A stretch of 64,000 nucleotides of DNA from Serilophus lunatus (taxonomy: Eukaryota; Chordata; Aves; Passeriformes; Eurylaimidae), in assembly GCA_013399895.1 (NCBI GenBank), contig VXBA01003123.1, forward strand, positions 1 to 64,000, given 5' to 3'. This document shows, piece after piece, positions 1 through 9,513 of this stretch (position 1 is the first letter of the stretch; the number at the start of each line of letters is the position of its first letter). The translations under genes and the position numbers were made by a program. The notes below the pieces were generated by a model. That model had not been told where the DNA came from. It saw nothing but the letters and a program-made list of their open reading frames with translations, and made no database searches.

Positions 1-635
1 AGGGGAAAGCCCGTAGCCTGGCTGTGTTCAGTGGATGAAATCTCTCCCTGTGGCTCTGGGAACTCGAGCATGTTCCAAAGCAGTAGCTACACAGCACCTG
101 GTGTAACATTCATGCCTAAGGGATTTTGGGATCCTGCCAACCAGCACTTGATTACAATGAACTGACTGCCCTATTCCTTACTGATAATTCACAGGGTTTA
201 TTAGTCTGAGCATTGCTTCTGACACCTGAACACTGTCCAGCGTGTTAAATGCACACTTTGATGGGTTTCTGTGACACTGGGCACCAGGTGTGACAATGGC
301 AAAGCTGCAGAACCTCACCTGCTTCTAATGTTCAGCCAAACCCCTGCCAACAGCTACTCCAGACCCCCAGAAATTCCATTTCCAGGCTGGACAGGGCACC
401 TGGGTGCTGGGCAGGAGGGCACAGTCCCTGCACCTGGATTGGGCAGAGATGGGAACCCCTCCAGACACTCTCCAGCTGTCCCAGAGCTGCAGCAGTGAAG
501 TGTCACTGACCTGGACACCAAAACGTGGTGACAAAATGGCATTTAGGACCAGCAATGGTGAACAAACAGACACCTCACGACGTCAGAACCTGCAAGTGCA
601 GGGGAAAAGGTCAAAGAAACCACAGTAGAGTCCCA
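1..635. other. unique non-coding sequence, nothing identified
   Basis: Several overlapping open frames of 60-80 codons exist on both strands, but none continues or resembles a known domain. No repeat family or simple repeat is seen. Confidence 0.5.
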
Positions 636-760
636 CTCAGTGACCCTCAAAGCTGCTCAGTGACACTTGGGGCACCCAATTGCCCCTCAGTGACCCACAG
701 GGCACCCAAATGCCCCTCAGTGGCCCTCACAGACCCCCTCAGTGACACACAGGGCATCCC
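636..760. repeat. short imperfect tandem repeat, period about 30 bp
   Basis: The word CTCAGTGAC (or CTCAGTGGC) recurs five times. It is followed by variants of a CA-rich stretch and GGGCACCCAA-TGCCCC. The two best units begin near 656 and 686, and the outer copies are shorter and more divergent. This looks like a small decayed minisatellite with no evident function. Confidence 0.6.
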
Positions 761-1044
761 ACCAGTGTTTTACATAATGCATCCACTTTAATCTTTTCCA
801 CATTTGTGCTGCTGCTTTCCCAAAACAAATACTTTGGCAGGGCCATTCCTCTGTCAGCATTAATTCCAAAGTCACTACAGCACTTTGCACTGAGAGACAG
901 GGTCAGAAAACGCTGCAAAATTAAGGCAAACAAGTTAGTTCTCTGTGTAGTTCTAAGAATTTAATTTAAAAGTGATTGCACAGAGGCTTCCAAGACCAGA
1001 CTGGCAACAACACGCAAAGGGTAGGCCAGGATTAAGATAACAGG

Positions 1045-1252
1045 GAATAGTTTTAGATTGAAGAAGGATCAGTTTAGGATGTTTTACTATGAGGGAGGTG
1101 GTTGTCCCATCCCTGGAAACATTCAAGGCCATGTTGGTGGGGATTGGAGCAGCCTGACCTAGTTGAAAGGTGTTCCTGCTCATTGCAGGAGGGTTGGACT
1201 AGGTAACCTTTGAAAGGTCCTTTCCAAATGAAATTATTCTACAATTATATTC
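1045..1252 (+). repeat. CR1 LINE 3'-end fragment
   Basis: The segment reads like the end of an avian CR1 in sense orientation: a GAAGAAGGATCAGTTTAGG stretch, then CCCATCCCTGGAAACATTCA, CCTGCTCATTGCAGG and GGTTGGACTAGGTAACC, then TCCTTTCCAAATGAAATTATT. The terminal 8-bp ATTCTATG repeats are decayed to ATTCTACAA and ATTCTATTT. The usual stretch between TTTTTACTATGAGGG and GAGGTGGTTG is missing, so there is an internal deletion. It is 5'-truncated like most CR1 copies and carries no protein. Confidence 0.85.
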
Positions 1253-2085
1253 TATTTCAGCCTTGTAGATAAGGTGGTGATTTACCTACTGACCTCAGCT
1301 CCAGGGAACTTCAGTCTCCAGGACTCAAGAGCCTTGAGAAGAGCCCCTGAGCAAGGCAAAGCAGAACCCCTGTATCCAATTCATGAATTACCTTTTTTAG
1401 AGAGTCTGGCCACTCTTAGGAGCTGAAGATCTGCTGTTTAATGGAACTAGAAGCTCATGCCCAAGCCTTGGGTGCCTCCTATCAGGTTGGACACACTGTG
1501 CCAACATGAAATGCTGAATCAGTGCAAACTCACTCTGCTGATTCAAGTGTGTTTCAGAGATGGTCACCTTTGCTCCTGCAGCTGACTCAGCAAGAACAAA
1601 CAGCTCTCTGTGTGCCAGCAAAAGGGACTAAAATGTGTTTGGGCAACACCTTCATTGCCAGTGACCCACCAACCTGTGGTTCAGGTACTAATCCCTGCAA
1701 ACCCACAGTTTTCCCTCTCCAGCTGCTTTTCTAGGCTTTCCAAGGGATTATTTTGGGCCCAGTGACCCCCACAAGGCACCTGTGGTACAGCAATCCAACA
1801 AGCCTTGGGTCAGGCTGCCTGGGGAGCTCCCAGCCCACACTCCAGTGGATCCCAGGATCCCACCTGCCCTGGAAACAGCTCCAGGACCATCACAGAGCTC
1901 GCTCAGAGCTGGAAACACTTGAGGAGTAATGGTTATTTACATAGAAGCATGAACTATATTTATGTGGTTCTTTACTACAGGGACAGTGGAGGGTGTTTGT
2001 GGATGGGTCAAATATAACATGATTTGTTATTTTACTCTTTCCATGGGATAGATTCCTTTATGCTGTGATCTTTAATTTTTTTTTT
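1253..2085. other. unique non-coding sequence, nothing identified
   Basis: Ordinary mixed-composition sequence without repeats or credible exons. The open frames here are under 75 codons. Confidence 0.5.
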
Positions 2086-2118
2086 AATGTGAATCCCTGT
2101 TTTGAAGAGATTCACATT
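2086..2118. repeat. perfect 10-bp inverted repeat (hairpin), 13-nt loop
   Basis: The left arm AATGTGAATC (2086-2095) is exactly complementary to the right arm GATTCACATT (2109-2118). A run of T lies just outside the left arm. A run of A follows the right arm after a six-base bulge, so the pairing could be extended imperfectly. It could be a remnant of a small palindromic element or chance. It is too short for a typical microRNA precursor. Confidence 0.6.
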
Positions 2119-2739
2119 TCAGTCAAAAAATATTGTGCAAGGTACTCCAAAAAGCAACGTTTAGGATCATGGGCACAATCTAGGAAATAGCAGAAAGAGC
2201 ATATTCCCCAAAATATATGTAATTGGAATCTCTAGAGCTGTTATCCAAGTGAAATATGCATTTTTCTGTGCAACTTATTCCATAGGATTCCTTTTCTTTC
2301 TTGCTATTTAACTTGAATGAAGTACAGATAGCACTTATTTATTTCCGAGGCTACACATTAGCAAACTCACAAACCCCTCGAAGAACAAGGTTTCTTCCAA
2401 CCAAAATCAAAATGGAAAATTCTATTGGTATAAATCAGAGGCAAGGATAGAAAGGTGGGCAAAATGAGATAGAATTGGATTGAAAAACACACACTGTCAG
2501 AGGAGAACATTGCTATTATAATCATGCATATACCCAGTCACAGGGGAAGGCTTTACTTACATACAAACACACACTTAACAAAACAGGGATTTATTAAACA
2601 TCACCAGCAACAAAACCTGCTGTTTACTACATGGAGAGTAAACAAATGCTAGGAACCAGCCCACAGCCTCTTTTCAGGCAATTCCTGTCTGTGCTGGCAG
2701 GCCAGGGCTATGCTTCTGCAAATATATGAGAAATAAAGA
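2119..2739. other. AT-rich non-coding sequence, nothing identified
   Basis: AT-rich sequence with no repeat family and no open frame of note. Confidence 0.5.
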
Positions 2740-2865
2740 ATGAAAAGCTCCATTCAAATGAAGCAAAGCGTTGTAAATATGAATTAATCAAGTGTGAAGG
2801 GCCGACAAAGGCTGCCCGTGTGTCCTCCTCACGCAAAGCAATGACTTGATGGCAGCAGCTCCTTC
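2740..2865. promoter_or_regulatory. candidate conserved non-coding element
   Basis: A change in texture: AT-rich sequence with embedded CpGs (AGCGTTG, GGCCGACAAAGG, GCCCGTG, CACGC) and recognisable factor words. TTAATCAAGTG contains an NKX2-type TCAAGTG. Bird intergenic DNA normally loses CpG, so their retention outside a GC-rich island hints at constraint. This is inference without an alignment. Confidence 0.22.
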
Positions 2866-2917
2866 CTCAGCTCCTCCAAATAACACAGGGGATGCTTTGG
2901 CTTGGAGGGACAGGAGG

Positions 2918-3070
2918 GAATCACGGCATCCCAGGGTGGGCTGAGCTGGAAGGGACATGGAAGCGCCCCTCGTTCCGTGCCCCTGCCATGGGAAGGGACA
3001 CTTTGCAAGGAATTTACACTGCCATGGGCAGGGACACCTCCCACCAGAGCAGCTCAGAGCCCCGCGCAGG
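2918..3070 (-). repeat. degenerate CR1 LINE 3'-end fragment with internal duplication
   Basis: The + strand reads the reverse complement of the CR1 tail: AATCACGGCATCCCAGGGTG, GAGCTGGAAGGGACATGG, GCCCCTGCCATGGGAAGGGA, then GCAGGGACACCTCCCACCAG and CAGCTCAGAGCCCCGCGCAG. The module TGCCATGGGNAGGGACAC occurs twice (near 2985 and 3022), and GGAATTTACAC follows each copy. A stretch of about 60 bp therefore seems to have duplicated and diverged. Confidence 0.7.
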
Positions 3071-3440
3071 GAATTTACACCGAGAGCAGCGAAAAAGGGT
3101 CAGGAGGGAGGGCAAGAAGCAGCTCCCTGCCCTGGGCAGGTGAGTGCGAGCACAGCTTTGCACTTGCTGCGAATTCCAAGAGTTTGGGGGGTCAGCGTGG
3201 GCTGTTTTGGGGCGGGGGGTGTCCAGACATCCCTTTCCCTTGTGGGATTTTTTTGGGGGGAGGGGTGCCAGGGGCTGTGTCGGGGGCTCAGGGGAGTGAT
3301 GCTCTGGGCAGGGTGACATCCCGCTGGGCACCACGAGAGAGCAGCATTGCCCCGCGCTGCCCCAGGTGGGCACAGGTGGGCGCAGGGCTCTTCTTCCAGC
3401 TGGACAGAATACACCCCACAACCCAGGAATCCTGGGATTT
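3071..3440. other. GC-rich block with runs of G
   Basis: Clearly more GC-rich than its surroundings. It contains GGGGCGGGGGG near 3214 and the G-quadruplex-type cluster described separately. A textbook 5' splice site, CAG|GTGAGT, occurs at 3137-3145, but no matching first exon or acceptor can be shown. The frames open here do not resemble known proteins. It ends abruptly at the AT-rich tract. Confidence 0.5.
3255..3294 (+). other. G-quadruplex-forming motif (five G-runs of four or more)
   Basis: Five runs of 6, 4, 4, 5 and 4 guanines are separated by loops of 1, 5, 7 and 4 bases, all within the usual 1-7 nt loop limit. Four consecutive runs satisfy the strict four-tetrad definition. The G-rich strand is +. 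Such motifs often mark promoters or fragile sites, but no promoter can be shown here. Confidence 0.75.
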
Positions 3441-3525
3441 GTCTATGGGCTGCAGGCCATTGGTAAGGGTGGGGTTCGATTTATTTTTTAATTTTATTTA
3501 TTTTTATGTATTTTTAATTTTAACT

Positions 3526-3647
3526 TGCATTTATTTTTAATTTGTATCTTTATTTCTTTTTATTTACTGCTATTTGTTTTAATTANTGCATTTATTTTTA
3601 ATTTGTATCTTTATTTATTTTTATTTACTGCTATTTGTTTTAATTAA
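3526..3647. repeat. 61-bp tandem duplication inside the AT-rich tract
   Basis: Copy 1 (3526-3586) and copy 2 (3587-3647) both start TGCATTTATTTTTAATTTG and end in GTTTTAATTA. They differ at one base (C or A near the middle) plus the N that ends copy 1. The near identity shows the duplication is recent. Confidence 0.85.
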
Positions 3648-3803
3648 TTTTTCGTTTTAATTTATTTAAATTTTAATTTTTTTAAATTTTAATTTTTAAA
3701 ATTTTTAATTATTATATTTTAATTTTATATTTTTATTTCTAATTTTTTATTTTTATTGATTTATGTTTATTTTATCTCTTTTTTATTTTTTTGTTTCATT
3801 TTT

Positions 3804-3854
3804 TATGTATTTTTTAAAAAAAATTCTATTATGTATTTTTTAAAAAAAATCTAT
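3804..3854. repeat. 25/26-bp tandem duplication
   Basis: Two copies of a unit starting TATGTATTTTTTAAAAAAAA and ending TCTAT lie at 3804-3829 and 3830-3854. The second is one T shorter. Each unit holds a T-run followed by an A-run that can fold back. Confidence 0.8.
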
Positions 3855-3900
3855 TATTTCTTTCTAAGGTTTAAATTTTTTATTTTTTTTTGTTTTATGC

Positions 3901-6900
3901 TCTACAAGTTTCAGGCCTTAGCCTTGTGTCCCCTGCTGGGGTAGATAGGAGGGATCAAAGAGAGCTTTATGGGCTCATCATGAGTTAAACAGCTTTATTT
4001 TGTGTATATACTCCCAGTGTCTCTAAACAGCTTTAAAGCCTCCTTCTCTGTCCCAGGTTTTCCTCACCCCTGCTGGGTAGAGTCCAGACCTGGGAGCTCT
4101 CCTGGATTGTCTTTCCAGCCCTAATAATTTGTCCTTCTTCTGCAGGTGTGGACCTGTGACATTTTTGAATATTGGCAGACTCGTGTGTACTTCAAACCCC
4201 ATTTTTTTTTGCTGAGGAAGTGAAGCCCTTTCAGAGCCTTCGGATGAAACTGGAAGGTGGGAGTCTGGTACTTGTCTCAACAGAGAGAGTGGGACCTTTC
4301 CCTGCAGCTCATCATTCCAATCCCAGGTTGCTGCAAGCTGGGGAGTTCAGGCTGCTTGAATTCCCTTGCCTCTGGCAAGGTAAACTTTTTGCAAGGAGAT
4401 ACTTGGGGCAGAAACTTGGTACAGTGTGTAAGGGAGGAGTGCTGGGGTGAGCCTGGTTCCAGAGCTGCCACCAAGTGTCACAGCACTGAGGACCTGCCAA
4501 CCCCTCTGTGTTCCCTGTGCCCTCTCTGGCACGTTTTCTTCTGCAGCCTTTGGTTCTCCTTTATCATAAATCCTGTAGGATTTAACTTCTAGTACTGATC
4601 CTTTTGACAGTAATGGACCATTAACTAACTAGACATAAAATTGAAAGTGTAAATCCCTCTCCCTTGGGGAATGAAAGAGCAGGTTTAGGATGCAGGCCTT
4701 GAAATTCAGGAGTTCATTGAAATCACAAACGAGGCCTGATTAACATCCTGCTCTGTGCCAGCTGATGAACACGAGAGCAGGAGCTGAGGCTGGTGCTGCA
4801 CAACATTTGCATGTGCCAGGGGAAAGCCTTTAGTCTTGGTGTTTGAGCTTTTTTATCCCATTGCCAGAGTCTTCCCTGTGCAACAGTGAGGGAGACTGGG
4901 CTGCTAAGGAATTATCCCAGGGATTGATGCTGCTCTGATCGGGAGTTTGGTGTGTTTTCCCTTTTTGAGACAAGGTGAGAAGGGCAGACCAGAGGTGAGG
5001 GGGAAAGCAGAAGGTGCCTCTTGTCCCAGGGGAATGGCCCAGAGCCCTCCAGGGAGAAGGACAAGGTGATGGAGCAGCTCTGCAGGTTGCTGTGCTCCAA
5101 GCCCAGTGCCCAGCACTTTCCCTGGGGTCTCCAGCAGCCTGGCAGTGCTCTGCTCTGTATCTGTGGGAGGGACTTTGCTGCTGGCTCTGTTCACCAGACC
5201 TTGAGATCAGTGCCCACTGATTAAAAAAGTTAATTACCTTCCTTTTGCAAGAATGACTCTGCTTTCAAGGTCTCCCAGGCCCTGTTAATCAAGCGTCTTC
5301 TTTTGCAAGAAATTTTGATTGAATTGCAGTGAGTCACTGTTAGAGCCAGGATGGCCAGGTCACAGGGGGTTGTCTTCAGGGACCCAGCTGGGCTCTGCCT
5401 GTGGTGGAGTGGTCCCAAACCCCTCAGGAATAAGTGACTACATCAGAGAGAAGAGGGGGACTCAGATTCCAAGGCAGGGCTGGGAGGGGTCTGTACCACT
5501 GTGACCTCCTGGGAAGTGAAGTGCTCAGTGGCTGTAGCCAAACTCACCACCTGTGGATGCTCCAGCACTTCCCTCCTTTCCCTGCAGCCCCTGGCCACCC
5601 TCCTGCAGCCAAGCTGCCCGTGCCATCCATCATGCCAGCAGCACAAGAGCAACTGGGAAAAGCGTCTGGAATTTATCACCAATGGCAAGAGTCTGCAATA
5701 AAAAACAGTTCCCCCCTCCTCTCTTCTGGTTCTTTCCCCCTTCCCTTCTCTCATTATTATTATTATTAAGAAGCTTAATGCCATATGCCTTGCTGTTTCA
5801 TAAATAACCCCTGTAATCAAACAGCACTGGGTAAATGGGCAGTCCAGCTTGTGCAATTTGTTTGACAAAATGAATCCAGAAGAATATGAGTCTGTGGAGG
5901 AAAGACAAATAGAGCAGCTTGGATGAATGTGTTAACCAAGAGAAAAACGGCTTGGCAGGACTGTTGGTGCTATTTTTATCCACACAAATGGAGTTTGGGG
6001 GCTAATTTATTAAAAATACAGTGTGGGACTTGCCAGAATGGTCAGTGTCTCCTGGGATGGAGAGCAATAAATGTTCTCTGCCCCCTGGCTGCACAGGGGG
6101 TTGGTGGCAGTGAGGTGCAGCCAGCCTGGAGTTTGCTTAAGCTGCAGGTAGGGCTGGTTCAGCTGCACACTCCCTGGACCTGCTGACCCAGCTGGAACTA
6201 GGAGCAACCTGGACAACCTCTTGCTGCTTTCCCAGGCAGGCATTTAGTGTTTGTTCCGTGGGCAGAATGACCCCCAGGGCATCCCATAGGTTTGCCTGAG
6301 TGTTGGGGTGAGACTGGGAGGGTCCTTCAGAAGGAAGGAGATGTCTTTGCTTGGAGATGTCTCTGCAGCCTGGAAAAATGCACACACAGAGGTGCCAGGG
6401 GGAGGGCTGGGCCTGGAGCATCACCCAGGTGGCAGGAAGGGAAAATACCCATGGCTGTTGGTCCTGGCATCCACCCCTCCATCCTCAGACCACAGGGGGA
6501 TCCCACAGAGCTACCTGAGGCTCAGGAGAGCCAGCTCCCAGCTGGGAGTGACCCTGATAAGACCTCAGGAGATGTAGGATAACCAGGGTCAGGAGATCTG
6601 TGCCTTGCTGAACAACTGGGCTGCTGCTACCTGTACCTGTGTCCCTTCACCAGTGCTCTCTGCAGCTCTTCCATGGGAAATCCACCCCAGAAGACAGCGA
6701 GAGCCTGCCTGAGCTTGGGAAGTGCTGCAACCTAGAGGAGAAATCCCTTCATCCTGCAGCAGGGCTCTGCCTCTTCTTCACCATCAGGCGGCAATAGAGG
6801 CTCTGGTGCCTGGCTGGGCTGGGATGCTCCCAGAGCACAGATGAAGGGGAGCATTTTTCATTGATGAGAAATCTCTCGCCTACTGCTCCCTGCATCTCAC

Positions 6901-8139
6901 CTTTTGCAGGCCTGCCCCGTGGCATGGCAGCTGAAGAGCTGAATTTTTAATCAAAGCAAAGATTGTGTTTTTAGGTAAGGGAGGCGGGGGGAGGGTTGTG
7001 TAGAGGGGGATGTTCCCCTGCCTCCTCACCTCCTTCCTGCCCTCAGAGCACCTGAGCTGCCTTTGCTCTGACTTTGCAAGCACAGCATTGTCCTGCGGGC
7101 TCGAAGGGAAGCCTGGGGGTGACCTGCACTCTGGGATCCAGGGTGGGAAAGCAGAGGCTGGTGCTCCCACAGCCCTTTGCTGGACCCGAGCTGTTTGCTG
7201 GGGGGAGAGGCAGGCAAAGCTGCAGTGCAGGTGGCTCACGTGTCGGGCTGCACATCCACAGCCAGGGATGCTGGCTCATTAGTCCAGGAAACACCTCTCT
7301 GCTGTCTGCTTCCCTCCCCCTCCTCCAAGTGGGAATGCAGCCCCCATCCTTTTTCCCCACTCCTGGTGTGCATGAGTATTCTTTTTTAAGTGGCAAGCTG
7401 AATATTTTAAACAAACACTGCTTAAAATCTATAATTTATGGGCAAAGCTTCAGAAGAGGAGATCAGTCGTCTCTCGGTGCTGAGGGTGTCTCTCCATCTG
7501 CAGCAGCCCCCATTGCTTTGTTTCCATCAGCTGGTGCAGCATAAGGGATTAGCCTTGGGCAGGGCAGCTCTGAGCAGCACCCAGAAAATTCCCAGCTCTG
7601 AATCAAGGGAAACTGGATTGTCTTCTCTGGCAGGCAGGAACAGCTCCAAGGCCTTCCACCAGCGACTGAGCTCTCCTGCAATTCCACCTGGGAGCAGCTG
7701 GCTGGGCCCAAGGGTTTGGCCCAGAGCTGGGCTGTTCCAGCCCTTGGAAGGCAGGGTTAGGAATCTGCAGCTTTCCTTCAGCCTTTCTTGGGCAATGTGT
7801 TGGCTCCTGCATGGGGTGGTAGAGTTCATGGCACCTCTGTTGCTCACTTTTGGTGTCGGGACAGGGATCCTTCTGCAGCTCCCACCTCAGCCCTTACTCC
7901 AAAGCTGAGGGAGCCAGGGCACAGGTGAGTCTGAGCTGGCAGAGGCTGAACTCTCAAAGCTGTCAGGTCAGACGTCAGGAGAAGCTGAACGGGGACCTGA
8001 ACTTGAACTTACAGGCACCGCTGGGAAGGGGGAGACCCCAGATCATGGGGAGAAGTCCCTGCATCTGCTTCCTTCTCCTCCCTGTGCCCCTGTGTGCTCC
8101 CCAAGCTGAGCTGCATGTGGGAGGATTCCAGGCTTGTTC
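3901..8139. other. unique non-coding sequence, no gene seen
   Basis: No recognisable coding exon, repeat family or RNA gene. Minor features are a (TAT)n run at 5752-5768, a direct repeat of CTTTTGCAAGAA about 60 bp apart (near 5243 and 5301), and an AT-rich patch at 7370-7445 with TAAACAAACA (forkhead-like) that might be conserved. Frames of up to about 156 codons are open on both strands at once and are treated as chance. Confidence 0.5.
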
Positions 8140-8285
8140 GTTAATGGGAGTGGAGAGACTTTTGCTTCGATTAATTAATTTGCTGCTCTTCCCCATTTTC
8201 AGGACCATATTTTATTCATGGCCAAGTAGCTCAGACACTGCTGCTTGCTGCCTGCTCAGGATGCTGGCATTAATATTTCATCCTG
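8140..8285. promoter_or_regulatory. candidate conserved non-coding element, homeodomain-like words
   Basis: TTCGTTAATGGG, then TTCGATTAATTAATTTG (two overlapping TTAAT/ATTAA cores), then CCATATTTTATTCATGG and GGCATTAATATTTC, packed in about 130 bp between GC-richer flanks. Two CpGs sit in the AT-rich core. This fits a homeodomain-bound enhancer, but only the sequence texture supports it. Confidence 0.25.
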
Positions 8286-9491
8286 GAGGCTGTTCCTGCT
8301 GAAAGGAGCTCATGTCCCATGTACCTGCCTCTTCCTGCTGATCTCCTGCCTTGGCCCAGGTCACATTCCCCCCTTCCAGCCCCTGTCTCTTCACCAGCTG
8401 CATGGTCTCTCCCAGGATCATATTCCCTAGAAAATTAAATGTGGCACTCTTGGAGCTGGGAATTGCAGCTCTCTGTCTTTGTCTCACGTGGTGCTGGGCA
8501 GTGCTGGGATCACTGTGGCAATAAAGGGTTCTGAGAAAAACTTGTTGGGATATAAAGCAGCTGGGAAAGGGGAGTGACTCGGATTCTTCTGTCCCCTCCC
8601 AGGAAAACAGGGAAAGCAGGATCTGTATTTCAGTAGAGGAGTGGTTTGATGCTACTGAAGAGGAAAACCCTGGCTTTCCCATCAGGGGAGCAGCAGAAAT
8701 GATGAAAGGACTCTCTCCTCCTGCTTCTTCACCTCTTCCCTGGCTCTTGTGCATGCACTGTCCAGCATTCCTTGGTTCTGCAGAGCTCCAAGGCCAGGAA
8801 GAGCCTTTGCCTGCAGCTCTGTGGCCCCAGCAGTTCTCTGTGTGAACGAGGGCAGGCCACAGTGCAGCTGTTTGGAGTGGCACTTCATTTACTCAATGGC
8901 AGCTCCATAATCCTCTTCAAATAAAAAGACTGTGGAGTTTCTGTGCTGGGAGCTGACGGAAGCCTTTGCTTTCAGGCAGGTGGCACACGGGGAATATCTC
9001 CTTGCTGCATGGAGTAGTTCTGGATTTTGCTTGGGCTTTGTTATTTGATTATTTGTTCTCTTTTTTGTCACTGGGGCTGGTGGATGTGATACATTCTCCC
9101 TGATTGAAGAGCTTGTTCTGGCAGGGAAGTGTTTTTCAGGTCACATGGGATGGGAGGAGAGGCCTTGCAAAGCAGAACCCGTGCTCTTCCCTCTTCATCC
9201 CTGGTTTCAGCAGAGCCAATTCCACACATCTTCCATCTCTTCAAGAACAAGGCAGCACAGCAGCTCATGAACTGTCTGGCCCAGCCCTCTGGCCCAGAAG
9301 CTTCAGGGCCAAAGTGCTTTAGGAGCCACCAAACCAAAGCACCATCTTAACAGAGGTCCCCACATCGGGGTGGGAAAATGCATGTCTGCTCCTACCAGAT
9401 GTTTTTGGGGAGACCAGATGTGGTCTGCTGGAGAGACACAGTCCCCACAGAGGGAGGGGAGTTGGGAGCAGAGGGAGGGATGTGCTGGAGA
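8286..9491. other. unique non-coding sequence, nothing identified
   Basis: A minus-strand frame of 201 codons (8278-8883) lies mostly here. It has no recognisable domain, transmembrane pattern or conserved motif, and frames overlap it on the same strand. I treat it as chance in stop-poor sequence. Confidence 0.5.
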
Positions 9492-9513
9492 GCACGTGCA
9501 CGTGCGTGTGCAC
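9492..9513. promoter_or_regulatory. alternating purine-pyrimidine tract with two abutting CACGTG E-boxes
   Basis: All 22 bases alternate purine and pyrimidine (GC/AC/GT steps), the classical Z-DNA pattern. Within it CACGTG occurs twice with no gap (9493-9498 and 9499-9504), followed by GCGTGTGCAC. CACGTG is the canonical palindromic E-box for USF, MYC/MAX and CLOCK/BMAL1-type bHLH factors. Whether it is used is unknown. Confidence 0.45.

Larger units (their letters stand above)
3441..3900. repeat. AT-rich low-complexity tract
   Basis: About 450 bp consisting almost only of T and A, in TTTATTTTTAATTTT-type words on the + strand, with occasional G or C. One unresolved base lies at 3586. Two tandem duplications are embedded in it, listed separately. 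Likely replication slippage. Confidence 0.9.

Noticed and set aside
3137..3145. Perfect CAG|GTGAGT splice donor
   Set aside because: Single consensus donors occur by chance, and no exon, promoter or matching acceptor could be shown. Kept only as part of a finding.
2902..3540. 212-codon + frame
   Set aside because: It begins inside a CR1 fragment, crosses the G-run block and ends in the AT tract. The last residues are coded by low-complexity DNA.
6391..6406. GTGCCAGGGGGAGGG, another CTCF-like core
   Set aside because: Partial match only. GC-rich text of this kind is common in the window.
8278..8883. 201-codon minus-strand frame
   Set aside because: No domain, no conserved motif, composition like its surroundings, and overlapping frames on the same strand. 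Not supportable as a gene.
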